A DNA stretch of 64,000 bases, from assembly GCA_041659285.1 (NCBI GenBank), contig JBAZYO010000005.1, positions 186,001 through 250,000 of the forward strand. Direction: 5' to 3'. The stretch is from Vicinamibacterales bacterium (GTDB lineage: Bacteria; Acidobacteriota; Vicinamibacteria; Vicinamibacterales; UBA2999). Below are positions 25,247 to 33,029 of the stretch, piece after piece. The position numbers and the translations under genes are program-made. The notes under the pieces were generated by a model that had not been told where the DNA came from, did no database searches, and saw only the letters and a program-made list of their open reading frames with translations. Every line of letters starts with the position of its first letter. Position 1 is the stretch's first letter.

Positions 25247-25359
25247 GTCGAAGACAAACTTGCGGGCTGCCTCGCAAGAAATGTACCTCGGTCGCCACCG
25301 CGGCCGAACTGGCAAGCCTTCAAACAGTTAGCGCGAGTGCAAAGATGAGCTGGAAGGTG

Positions 25360-25388
25360 AAGGGCTGTTCCACATCGGAACAACCCTT
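25360..25388 (-). terminator. Hairpin after M28 peptidase gene
   Basis: AAGGGTTGTTCC and GGAACAGCCCTT (minus strand) form a 12-bp stem with one G-U pair and a 5-base loop, 37 bases after the peptidase stop. There is no T-run, so it may be a Rho-independent-like barrier or only an mRNA-end stabiliser. Confidence 0.5.
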
Positions 25389-25424
25389 CGTCAGAAACGT
25401 GGTTACAAAAGCGGCGCGGAGGGG

Positions 25425-27002
25425 CTACTGCTTGCGCGGTAAACGCCCGGGCGTGTTCGCGGCGTACCACGCGAACACCGCGGCCACCGCGCCTTGCTGG
25501 ATCACATCGTCTTTTTGAACGTGATCGAATGTGTCCATGTTCGAGTGATGCGTGCGCGAGTTGTACTCCAGGCGCTCCTGGATGAACTGGAAGCCGGGAA
25601 TGCCGGCGTCCTCGAACGAGCCATGGTCGGTCTGGCTCACCGAGCGTGGGCTCACGTTCTTCCAGCCGATGTCCTTCAACGGCTTGCCCCACTCCTCGAA
25701 CAGCTTCATCGCGCCGGTATTGCCCTGGCCCCAGATGCCAACAATGCGGCCGGTGCCGTTGTCGAGGTTGAAGTAGGCCTGCACGTTCTCGTGGCCCGGC
25801 TTCGGGGTCTTGATCTTGGCATCGTAGAAGTGGCGCGCGACGTACTCACGCGAGCCGAGCAGGCCCTGCTCCTCGGCCGCCCATAACGCCACGCGGATCG
25901 TCCGCCGCGGCTTCAGCCCCAGCGCCTGGATCACGCGCACCGCTTCGATCATCGCCGACGATCCGGTGGTGTTGTCGGTGGCCCCGGTCGCGTACGGGTA
26001 GGTGTCGAAGTGCGCGCCCATGATCACGACCTCGTTGGCGAGGTCGGTGCCCGGGATCTCCGCAATGATGTTGAAGGCGTTGCCGGCCGGATCCGTTTCC
26101 GGATGGAACGTGGCCTGGATGTTGATTTCCATCCGCACCGCCTGGCCGCGTGCCAGCAGGCGGACGATGCGGTTGTAGTGTTCGACGGCGATGGTGGCCG
26201 ACGGCACCAGCGCGGGTACCTTGGGGTCGCGGCTGCCGCCGCTGCCGGGGAAAATCGTGCCGCCGTCAACGAGCTGGGTTTGCCACGACAGGTTGCTGCC
26301 GCCGGCCGGCGCGTCGTTGTCGGACCCGCGATCGAGATACGCGGCGGCGCCTTCAGCGACGAGGAAGCGCTGCAGCGCCGCGGGCGTCAGGGGCGCGGGC
26401 GCGCCCGCGGCCGGCGCAACCGGAGGACGTGCCGCCGCCGGCTCCGGCACCTTCATCGCTTCTGCCCAGTCGGCGTCGGTCATCTGGAGGACGACGCGGC
26501 CATCGAGCATCCGTACCGCGCGGACGCCTTGGCTGACGACGATCTTGCCCTGCAACTGGCCCTTGTACCTGGCGAGGTCGGCCTCGGTCGCGGCTTGCAC
26601 GTGCACGACGTCAGCGGCGACCGGCCCGTTGGTGGACGGCGAATTCCACCGCGGCTGGCCGATGAGCGCGGCGGTCTGCGGCGCGATCATGTGGATGGAG
26701 AATCGTTCGATCGTCCATCCCTGTCCGAACGGGAAGCGCTCGACGTGGATGTTCTTCAATCCCCACTCGTTGAACTTCTTCATCACCCAATCGGCGCCTT
26801 GCGTGTACGACGGCGTGCCGGTCGCGCGCGGGCCGTACACCTCCGACAGCCACCAGTGCGTTTCCATCGCCTGCGAACGCGTGACCGCCTCACCGCGAAT
26901 CCGGTTGATGGTGGCGGGGTCAACGCCGGCCGGCGGCGCCTGCGCGCTCAACGTCAGCGTGATGGTGAGCAGGGCGGAGGTCAGAAACATCAAACGTCGC
27001 AT
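25425..27002 (-). CDS. Secreted M28-family zinc peptidase
   Basis: A 525-residue exported metallopeptidase. ATG 27002 starts a signal peptide (MRRLMFLTSALLTITLTLSA); the frame is open to 27353 but the extension overlaps the divergent gene. Residues ~130-280 include a PA-type insert (VVVSQGVRAVRML). The catalytic part (~330-500) has GAHFDTYPYATGATDNTTG (Zn His and bridging Asp), LWAAEEQGLLGS (catalytic Glu pair), FNLDNGTG and RTHHSNMDT (last Zn His). All M28 ligands are present. It probably degrades peptides outside the inner membrane. It stands alone, divergent from the PEBP gene. Confidence 0.92.
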   Translation of the reverse strand: MRRLMFLTSALLTITLTLSAQAPPAGVDPATINRIRGEAVTRSQAMETHWWLSEVYGPRATGTPSYTQGADWVMKKFNEWGLKNIHVERFPFGQGWTIERFSIHMIAPQTAALIGQPRWNSPSTNGPVAADVVHVQAATEADLARYKGQLQGKIVVSQGVRAVRMLDGRVVLQMTDADWAEAMKVPEPAAARPPVAPAAGAPAPLTPAALQRFLVAEGAAAYLDRGSDNDAPAGGSNLSWQTQLVDGGTIFPGSGGSRDPKVPALVPSATIAVEHYNRIVRLLARGQAVRMEINIQATFHPETDPAGNAFNIIAEIPGTDLANEVVIMGAHFDTYPYATGATDNTTGSSAMIEAVRVIQALGLKPRRTIRVALWAAEEQGLLGSREYVARHFYDAKIKTPKPGHENVQAYFNLDNGTGRIVGIWGQGNTGAMKLFEEWGKPLKDIGWKNVSPRSVSQTDHGSFEDAGIPGFQFIQERLEYNSRTHHSNMDTFDHVQKDDVIQQGAVAAVFAWYAANTPGRLPRKQ

Positions 27003-27061
27003 GAGCCAGATTCTATTCTCAAACTCGTGTCTGATATTGTCGGCAGTCTGGAGCGAAGCAA

Positions 27062-27661
27062 ATGAACATGACCCACCTGATCCGAACGCCCATGGCCGCC
27101 CTGGCGGCATGCCTTGCGACCGCTGTCGCCGCCGCCGCACAGGCGCCCGCACCGGCCGCCGCGCCGCCGCGGCCCGCGATGACCCTGACCACGCCCGCCT
27201 TCCCGGATGGCGATCCCATTCCCGCGAAGTACACACAGGCGGGGGAGCAGGTGTCACCGGAGTTGCGGTGGACCAACACGCCGCCGGGCACGCAGAGCTT
27301 CCTGCTGCACATGCACGACCCCGACGTCGCCCGCAACAAGACCACCGAGACACAAGTGCACTGGCTGATGTGGAACATCCCGGCGACCGCCACCGGCCTG
27401 CCCGAAGGCGTGCCGAAGGGCGCCGACCTGCCGGACGGCAGCCACCAGACCAGCGCGAGCGGTCCGGTGTATCGCGGACCGGGCGCGCCGGCCAGCGGTC
27501 CGCCGCACCACTACACCTTCGAGATCTACGCGCTGGACACGAAACTCGACGTGCCGATGGGCGCCGATGCGTTCGAGACGCGCACCGCGGTGATGAAGGC
27601 GGCGCAAGGACACGTCCTCGGCAAGGCGGTTTACGTCGGGCTGTTCAGGCGGCCGCAGTAA
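27062..27661 (+). CDS. Exported PEBP (YbhB/YbcL) family protein
   Basis: A 199-residue protein with a signal peptide (to about residue 27) and an Ala/Pro linker, then a phosphatidylethanolamine-binding-protein fold: FPDGDPIPAKYTQAGEQVSP, MHDPDVA, VHWLMWNIPA, YRGPGAPASGPPHHYTFEIY. The DPD and GxxPP-H-Y anion-pocket motifs are complete. The role of bacterial PEBP proteins is unclear; kinase regulation is known only for eukaryotic RKIP. The alpha/beta hydrolase gene begins three bases after its stop, so they form a pair. Confidence 0.9.
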   Translation: MNMTHLIRTPMAALAACLATAVAAAAQAPAPAAAPPRPAMTLTTPAFPDGDPIPAKYTQAGEQVSPELRWTNTPPGTQSFLLHMHDPDVARNKTTETQVHWLMWNIPATATGLPEGVPKGADLPDGSHQTSASGPVYRGPGAPASGPPHHYTFEIYALDTKLDVPMGADAFETRTAVMKAAQGHVLGKAVYVGLFRRPQ

Positions 27662-27664
27662 CGG

Positions 27665-28423
27665 GTGGCTGACGATCGACGGGCTGGCCGCGGTCCGGTG
27701 CTCTGCGTTCACGGACTCACCGGCAGCCCGGATGAGCTGTTGCCGTTGGCCGGCGCGTTGTCGGCCACCGGCCGCGCGGTCAGCACGCCGATGCTGGCCG
27801 GCCATGGCCGCGATGTGGCGGCGCTGGCGGCGACGCGCTGGACCGACTGGCTCGCGTCCGCCGATGCCGCGTTGACGGCGTGCGTGGCGGGCGGCCACCC
27901 GGCGGCGGTGGTGGCCGCGTCGGCCGGCGGCTTGCTCGCGCTGCACCTGGCGGCCACGCGCCCACGCGACGTGAGCGGCCTCGTGCTGCTGGCCACGCCC
28001 ACCTCGCTGCGCCCGGTCGTCGCCTCGCAGATCCGCCTCCGCCTGTTGATTCCCGCGGCCCTTCGCCCACAACGGCTCAACGTGATCCCGAAGCCCGGCG
28101 GTGGCCCGAACGTGAGCGACCGCTCATTGGCGGCGGGCTTGCGATCGCTGCCGGCTTATCCACTGGAGACGCTCGGTCAGCTCCTCGACATGATGACCGC
28201 GGTCCGCCGGCGCCTGGGCGAGGTGACGCAGCCCGTGTTGCTGGTGCATGGCGACCTGGATGCCACCGTATCGCGCGCGCAAGTGGACGGGCTGGCCGCG
28301 TCGCTCACCCGCGCCGCGCGTGTGGAGCGCCTCGACCTGCCGGGCTCGGCTCACCTCGTCGCGATTGATCGCGATCGCGAGTTGCTCCAGGCCCGCGTCG
28401 CTAGTTTTCTGGATTCGTTGTAA
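27665..28423 (+). CDS. Alpha/beta hydrolase (esterase/monoacylglycerol lipase-like)
   Basis: A 252-residue cytoplasmic hydrolase starting at GTG 27665, three bases after the PEBP stop. Oxyanion loop VLCVHGLTGSPDE, nucleophile Ser in AASAGGLLAL (an A-x-S-x-G variant of GxSxG), Asp in VHGDLDATVS and His in GSAHLVAID match small bacterial carboxylesterases such as Est30. A short lid lies at about residues 115-160. The substrate is unknown; likely short-chain esters or monoacylglycerols. Confidence 0.85.
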   Translation: MADDRRAGRGPVLCVHGLTGSPDELLPLAGALSATGRAVSTPMLAGHGRDVAALAATRWTDWLASADAALTACVAGGHPAAVVAASAGGLLALHLAATRPRDVSGLVLLATPTSLRPVVASQIRLRLLIPAALRPQRLNVIPKPGGGPNVSDRSLAAGLRSLPAYPLETLGQLLDMMTAVRRRLGEVTQPVLLVHGDLDATVSRAQVDGLAASLTRAARVERLDLPGSAHLVAIDRDRELLQARVASFLDSL

Positions 28424-28515
28424 ACCGGATCGGGATCGTCTCGATCCACGTGGCCAGCGCGCGGACCGAGGCACGCTCGAGCGGGTGGGCCGACGCCAAG
28501 GCCGGCCGCGCCGCA

Positions 28516-29040
28516 TCAGGAGCGCCGGGATCGCCCCGCCGGCGCCGGTGCCGGGCTTTCCCGGCCGATCATCACCTCGGTGGACTTGATAATCGCCACC
28601 GCCTCGTCGCCGCGCTTCAGCTTCAGTTCGGTGACCGCGTCGCGCGTGATCACCGCCGTCAGCATCTGATTGCCGATGCGCAAGCGCACCTGCGACAACA
28701 GGCCGTCGCTGCGGACCTCTTCGACGATGCCGCGCAGTTGATTGCGGCCGCTGAGCGCCACCAGCACCCCCCGGGCCGCCGACTTGTCCGCCATAGCGCG
28801 AAGCGCGGCGGCGGATGACGCCGATTTGCGGACCAGGGCCGCAGACGACGCCGATGACGCCGATGACGCCGATTTACCCGCCGACATTTGCAGGCGCAAC
28901 ACTTCGGACTCCGCGACGCGGTGGTGTCCGCCGCGTGTTCGCGTGGTGCGAATGGAGCCGTCGTAGATCCACTGCTTGAGCGTGGAATACGCCACGCCGA
29001 GCCGGTCGGCGGCCGCCCGCACGGTCAGCAGGTCGCTCAT
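28516..29040 (-). CDS. HTH (excisionase/MerR-like) plus TOBE molybdate-binding regulator
   Basis: A 174-residue protein. Residues 1-52 are a winged HTH of the DNA-binding excisionase type (LLTVRAAADRLGVAYSTLKQ, then RTRGGHHRVAESE). Residues ~95-160 are a TOBE/Mop domain (GRNQLRGIVEEVRSDGLLSQ, LTAVITRDAVTELKLKRGDE), which binds molybdate as an oligomer. Next to divergent modABC it is the likely molybdate-responsive regulator, in place of ModE. The linker (about 53-90) is almost entirely Ser/Ala (KSASSASSASSAALVRK) and is coded by a repeat. ATG 29040 overlaps the stop of the neighbouring gene. Confidence 0.85.
   Translation of the reverse strand: MSDLLTVRAAADRLGVAYSTLKQWIYDGSIRTTRTRGGHHRVAESEVLRLQMSAGKSASSASSASSAALVRKSASSAAALRAMADKSAARGVLVALSGRNQLRGIVEEVRSDGLLSQVRLRIGNQMLTAVITRDAVTELKLKRGDEAVAIIKSTEVMIGRESPAPAPAGRSRRS
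28811..28874. repeat. GATGACGCC tandem repeat coding the linker of the HTH-TOBE regulator
   Basis: Nine-base units GATGACGCC appear at both ends of the stretch, with CCAGGGCCGCAGA (28833-28845) between them. That 13-mer is shared with the hisH-hisF spacer repeats. In frame it adds a Ser/Ala linker (SASSASSASSA) between DNA-binding and molybdate-binding domains. Confidence 0.7.
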
Positions 29041-29519
29041 CTCACGTCCCGCACTTCCAGCTTCGTCACCTGCCGGATCCAACGACCGGCCCGCTTGTCC
29101 AGCGGCACCACGATCTGCAGGGGGCCGGTATCGGGCAGCAACGGCTGGCCATTGCGCTTGTCGGCGACGAGGATGACCTGGTCCGTGAACCCGGCATCGA
29201 CCTCGGCGATGGCAAACGCGACCTGGTAACCGTCGGTGGCGGTGGCGATGATGATCCGCGCCAGTGCCTTGCCGCGGAGGGCCTCGCCGAGCGGCACGCC
29301 GGCCCTGGCGAGGATGTCGCGCAGCGCCACGCCCTCGAAGGTGGTCTTCAAGCCGTGGTCGCTCGTGATCACGGTCTTCCGATCCATCCCGTCGAAGGTC
29401 ACGGCGACCCGTCGGCCGTCGAGCGCCACGACGTCGACGCTCGATTGCGCGCGGGCCGGCAGGGCCACCGCCAGCGCGCACACCACCACCGCGACGGCGA
29501 CCTTCACGGAACTTCCCAT
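29037..29519 (-). CDS. Exported molybdopterin-fold (SUOX-like) protein
   Basis: A 160-residue exported protein: signal peptide to PARAQ (ATG 29519; 29525 is also possible), then a short version of the sulfite-oxidase Moco-binding fold (VALRDILARAGVPLGEALRG, TATDGYQVAFAIAEVD, GPLQIVVPLDKRAGRWIRQV). The family appears as small molybdopterin-dependent oxidoreductase-like proteins. The mature chain contains no cysteine, so the usual Mo-ligating Cys is absent and it may bind cofactor or molybdate rather than catalyse. It is encoded between modABC (divergent) and the HTH-TOBE regulator (4-base overlap), supporting a molybdenum role. Confidence 0.75.
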   Translation of the reverse strand: MGSSVKVAVAVVVCALAVALPARAQSSVDVVALDGRRVAVTFDGMDRKTVITSDHGLKTTFEGVALRDILARAGVPLGEALRGKALARIIIATATDGYQVAFAIAEVDAGFTDQVILVADKRNGQPLLPDTGPLQIVVPLDKRAGRWIRQVTKLEVRDVR

Positions 29520-29582
29520 CAGCACTGAATCACCTCAAATCGTTGTAGAAATCGGCTCGAAGCATACTAAATTAACCCCCTG

Positions 29583-30407
29583 ATGACCACGCCCCGTTCG
29601 GCCATGGAGTTGGCGAAGTGCTGGCTGGCCGGCCTCGCTTTATTGGCGGCGTTCAGCGCACCCGCCGTGGCGCAGCCTCCCGCGGTGGTCGTCTCGGTCG
29701 CCGCGAGCATGCACGAGGCGCTCGCCGAGATCGCCGGCTCGTATCGCGCGGCGACCGGCGTCACGATCGCCCTCAATACCGGTAGTTCCAACACCCTCGC
29801 GCGGCAGATTGTCGAAGGCGCGCGCGCCGCGGTCTTCCTGAGCGCTGACGACCTCCAGATGGACGTGGTCGAGAAGGCCGGCCGCATCGCCGCCGGCACG
29901 CGCACGCCGCTGCTGACCAACGAACTTGCCGTGGTCGTGCCGGTCGATGCGCCCTCGTCCTTCACCCTGGCGGCGCTGCTCGAAGGGCGGCTCGCGCGTC
30001 TCGCCATGGGTGAGACATCCAGCGTGCCGGCTGGCGTGTACGGCCGGCGCTGGCTCGAGCACGAGGGCGCGTGGGCGCGCCTGCAGCCCAAGGTCATCCC
30101 GTTTCCCACCGTGCGCGCGGTGCTCTCGGCGGTCGAGGCCGGCCGCGTCGATGCCGGCATCGTCTACCGCACCGACGCGCGCGAGTCGTCCGCGCGCCTG
30201 GTGGCGACGTTGGCGGCGAAGGACCACGCCTACCTGAACATCGTGCAGCCGGCGGCGGTGATTGTGGGGCCGGCTGAAGCCGAAGGGCGGCGGTTCCTGC
30301 AGTACCTGCAAGGACCCGCCGCACGCGCGGTGTTCGACAGGCGCGGCTTCGGTCGGCCGCCTGTCCTGAGCGAACCCAAACGTCAGTTTGAACGAGTCGA
30401 AGGATGA
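29583..30407 (+). CDS. modA: Molybdate ABC transporter substrate-binding protein ModA
   Basis: A 274-residue periplasmic binding protein with signal sequence ending AVAQ. VSVAASMHEALAEIAGSY, NTGSSNTLARQI and VFLSADDLQMD are the ModA anion-binding segments; AGIVYRTDA lies near the hinge. The C-terminus (about 20 residues, SEPKRQFERVEG) runs past the family end and overlaps modB by four bases. The start ATG follows the 63-bp divergent region shared with the molybdopterin-fold gene. Confidence 0.92.
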   Translation: MTTPRSAMELAKCWLAGLALLAAFSAPAVAQPPAVVVSVAASMHEALAEIAGSYRAATGVTIALNTGSSNTLARQIVEGARAAVFLSADDLQMDVVEKAGRIAAGTRTPLLTNELAVVVPVDAPSSFTLAALLEGRLARLAMGETSSVPAGVYGRRWLEHEGAWARLQPKVIPFPTVRAVLSAVEAGRVDAGIVYRTDARESSARLVATLAAKDHAYLNIVQPAAVIVGPAEAEGRRFLQYLQGPAARAVFDRRGFGRPPVLSEPKRQFERVEG

Positions 30408-31066
30408 GCCCGGAAACCTGGGCCATCGCGCGGTTCACCGTGCTGATGGCGCTCATCGCCACCGCGTTGACGCTGCCGCCGGCCATTGCCGCGGGCTGGC
30501 TGCTGGCGCGCCGCACGTTTCCCGGCAAGGCCCTGGTCGAGACCGTCGTCTCGCTTCCGCTGGTGCTTCCGCCCGTGGCCACCGGCCTGCTGCTGCTGTG
30601 GCTCTTCGGGCGCCGGAGCCCGGTGGGGCAGGCGCTGGATGCGCTGGGCATCGAGGTGGTCTTCACGTGGAAGGCCGTGGTGATTGCGATGATGGTGGTC
30701 AGCTTTCCGCTCGTGGCGCGCAGCGTGCGGTCGGGGATCGAGCAGGTCGACCGCCGCTACGAGGACCTGGCGGCGACCCTCGGCGCCGGCCCGCTCCGGA
30801 TCCTGCGGACCATCACGTTGCCCCTCGCCTCGCGCGGTATCGTGGCCGGCGCCGTGCTCGGCTTCTCCCGCGCGCTGGGCGAATTTGGCGCCACCATCAT
30901 GGTGGCCGGCGCCATCCCCGGCCGCACCCAGACACTGGCCGTCGGCATCTACACGTTCGTGGAAACCGGTCGCGAAGAGGCGGCCTGGGGCCTGCTCCTG
31001 CTGTCGGCGCTGCTGGCCTTCGGCGCGATCTATCTCTCCAACCGCCTGGTCGCCGTCAAGCCATGA
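30404..31066 (+). CDS. modB: Molybdate ABC transporter permease ModB
   Basis: A 220-residue inner-membrane permease with five to six helices. The ABC EAA loop is visible as DLAATLGAGPLRILRTITLP, and FSRALGEFGATIMVAG is typical of ModB/CysT. ATGA overlaps at both ends (modA and modC) show tight coupling. Confidence 0.94.
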   Translation: MSPETWAIARFTVLMALIATALTLPPAIAAGWLLARRTFPGKALVETVVSLPLVLPPVATGLLLLWLFGRRSPVGQALDALGIEVVFTWKAVVIAMMVVSFPLVARSVRSGIEQVDRRYEDLAATLGAGPLRILRTITLPLASRGIVAGAVLGFSRALGEFGATIMVAGAIPGRTQTLAVGIYTFVETGREEAAWGLLLLSALLAFGAIYLSNRLVAVKP

Positions 31067-31740
31067 TCGCCCTGACCATCGACGTCACGCTTCGGCAGCA
31101 GTCGTTCGAGTTGCAGGTCCGCGACACCTCGGCGGTGGAAGTGCTGGGCATCTTCGGGCCGTCGGGGAGCGGCAAGACCTCGCTGCTCGAGGCCATCGCC
31201 GGCATCCGGACGCCCGATGCGGGCGAGATTCGCGTCGGCGAGCGCGTGTTGTTCTCGTCGTCGTCGCGCCTCAACGTGCCGGCTCGCGACCGCCACATCG
31301 GCTACGTGCCGCAAGACGCGCTGTTGTTTCCCCATCTCGATGTCTCAGGAAACATCGATTATGGGATCCGCCACGCCGACACGGCGAGCCGCGACCGCCG
31401 CGGCGCGCTCGTTGACATTCTCGATCTCTCGACGCTGCTCGAGCGCCGCGTGCAGAAGCTGTCGGGTGGGGAAAAGCAGCGCGTGGCGATTGCCCGCGCG
31501 TTGATGACCCGGCCGGCGGTGTTGCTCCTGGATGAGCCGCTGGCCGGCGTCGATCGCGCCCGGCGCGACCGCATCCTGCCCTACGTGCTGCGCATTCGCC
31601 GCGACCTGCACGTCCCGCTCGTCTACGTCACCCACGACGAGACCGAGCTGAACGCGATTGCGGATCGCGTGCTGCAGCTCGACGCTGGCTTGGTGGTGGC
31701 GGCGGGTCCGCCGTCGGCAACCGCACGGCAGGCGCGCTAG
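31063..31740 (+). CDS. modC: Molybdate ABC transporter ATP-binding protein ModC
   Basis: A 225-residue ATPase: Walker A FGPSGSGKTS, Q-loop GYVPQDALLFP, signature LSGGEKQR, Walker B VLLLDEPLAGVD and H-loop VYVTHDE. It lacks the C-terminal TOBE/Mop domains usual in ModC (~350 aa); the regulatory TOBE is instead in the separate HTH-TOBE protein of this locus. Its stop overlaps the convergent ATP-grasp gene by four bases. Confidence 0.92.
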   Translation: MIALTIDVTLRQQSFELQVRDTSAVEVLGIFGPSGSGKTSLLEAIAGIRTPDAGEIRVGERVLFSSSSRLNVPARDRHIGYVPQDALLFPHLDVSGNIDYGIRHADTASRDRRGALVDILDLSTLLERRVQKLSGGEKQRVAIARALMTRPAVLLLDEPLAGVDRARRDRILPYVLRIRRDLHVPLVYVTHDETELNAIADRVLQLDAGLVVAAGPPSATARQAR

Positions 31741-32933
31741 ATCCCGGGAGCGATGAGGCCGGCGGACGCGCCCACCCAGCGCAGCCCCTTGTTGTGATCG
31801 ACGCCCATCATCTTGCCGCGGCCCATGCGAATGAGCGGCAGCACCGGCTGGAACGCCCCGTTCACACGCACATACATGATGCGGATTTCAGCCTGGGCCG
31901 GCCCTTCAGGCGTGTCGATCACCGGTTCGAACCGGATGCGTTCCTGCAGGATGTAGTTGGCGCGCTCCGCATCGGGAATGGCGGCAATCTGCGCGTCGGT
32001 CGGCGCGAACACGATGCCGCCGCCCGCGAACGAGAACAGCGGCTTCAGCAGGTAGCGATCGCGATCCGCGGGCAGGCGATCGATCTGGTGCAGGAACGTG
32101 GTTTCGGGCACGGCGCGATGCTTCAGCCACGGAATCGAGAACTTGCTGATCTGGAAGTACCACGACGGGTGCCCGGCCCATTCCACGTCGAGGTCGTCGC
32201 GATAGTCGAACGGCAGCGGCACGTTCTTCCGCTCGAGCTCGTCGGGGATGACGCGGTTGTAGATGCGCGCGATTGGCAACCGCAACCCGTCGTGACGGTA
32301 GAACAGGCGGCGGCCCTCGCGTTCCACCTCCGACGTGTCAACGGCGCGGATGCCCCACATCTGCCCGGTCACCACGAAGTCGGGCCACGTCTTCTGCTTC
32401 CGCGGCTCGATCTCCATCAGCACCACGTGCTTGGGGTCGTGCCCGTTCAGCAGCACCCGGCCCATCGCCTCGTGATACGAGGCGTCGGTGAAGCCGCCGA
32501 GATACAGGCCCAGCGCCGGCGGCAGGCCGAACGCGTCGCGATAGGCCCGCGCCACGGCGAGCTGAAATCCGTAGAGCGAGGCGAACGCCTGCAACTCGAC
32601 CAGCTTCGGCTCGATCGCGCCGGACGGCCCGCGCACCAGGCCGAAGTCGACCTGCAGGAACGTGGGAAGCGATTCGGCGTTGGGGCCGCGAAAGCGGGCG
32701 GGCACGGCGGCGAGCGCGGCGGCGCGGGCCGCGGGATTGCCGAGGATCTGTTCGACCAGTTCGAGGCCGGTGGCCGACAACTCGTCCATCAACGCGCGCG
32801 GGAAGAAGCAGGGGGTCTCGCAGATCGGAAAGCCGAGCGTGGCGCCCGTGCTTAGTTCGAGCCGCGCGACGAGGTCGCGGTATCGGGCCTCGGTCCAGGA
32901 GTTGTTGAATTGCTGCCGGAGGGATTGGATCAT
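31737..32933 (-). CDS. ATP-grasp-like ligase, unknown substrate
   Basis: A 398-residue protein. The C-terminal half shows ATP-grasp elements: Lys in DRYLLKPLFSFAGGGIVFAP with a glycine-rich lid, hinge acid in YILQERIRFEP, and metal-side residues around AEIRIMYVRVNGAFQPVLPL. The N-terminal half (FPICETPCFFPRALMDEL, FLQVDFGLVRGPSGAIEPKL) probably binds substrates. It is the last gene of a five-gene minus-strand unit with a second ATP-grasp enzyme, a GCS2-type ligase, an M29 peptidase and an esterase, so it likely joins a carboxylate to an amine in a small-molecule or peptide pathway. The family is recognised by fold motifs only. Confidence 0.65.
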   Translation of the reverse strand: MIQSLRQQFNNSWTEARYRDLVARLELSTGATLGFPICETPCFFPRALMDELSATGLELVEQILGNPAARAAALAAVPARFRGPNAESLPTFLQVDFGLVRGPSGAIEPKLVELQAFASLYGFQLAVARAYRDAFGLPPALGLYLGGFTDASYHEAMGRVLLNGHDPKHVVLMEIEPRKQKTWPDFVVTGQMWGIRAVDTSEVEREGRRLFYRHDGLRLPIARIYNRVIPDELERKNVPLPFDYRDDLDVEWAGHPSWYFQISKFSIPWLKHRAVPETTFLHQIDRLPADRDRYLLKPLFSFAGGGIVFAPTDAQIAAIPDAERANYILQERIRFEPVIDTPEGPAQAEIRIMYVRVNGAFQPVLPLIRMGRGKMMGVDHNKGLRWVGASAGLIAPGI

Positions 32934-32945
32934 GCGCGGTACGGC

Positions 32946-33029
32946 GGGGTCAGGCCCCTCTGAACTGCTGGCTTCATGCGCAACGCAGGGGTCAGACCCC
33001 TCGGAACTGCTGGCTCGGGGTCAGACCCC
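32946..33029. repeat. Three GGGGTCAGACCCC units in tandem
   Basis: Palindromic 13-mers lie at 32946-32958 (one base changed), 32988-33000 and 33017-33029. The first two are each followed by CT(C/G)(T/G)GAACTGCTGGCT-like sequence, so longer units repeat. They fill the gap between the ATP-grasp and aminopeptidase genes; the last copy touches the aminopeptidase stop codon. The same palindrome is found twice in hisH. Confidence 0.85.

Noticed and set aside
23525..25348. 607-codon plus-strand frame opposite the GGDEF-EAL gene
   Set aside because: Shadow of a gene with intact GGDEF and EAL-type motifs; composition is that of antisense frames.
28811..28874. CRISPR-like spacing of GATGACGCC units
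   Set aside because: Units are contiguous nine-base repeats inside a gene, without spacers or cas genes.
29526..29582. ModE-type operator between the divergent mod genes
   Set aside because: No TATA-type palindromic ModE box found; only a tentative role for the HTH-TOBE protein remains.
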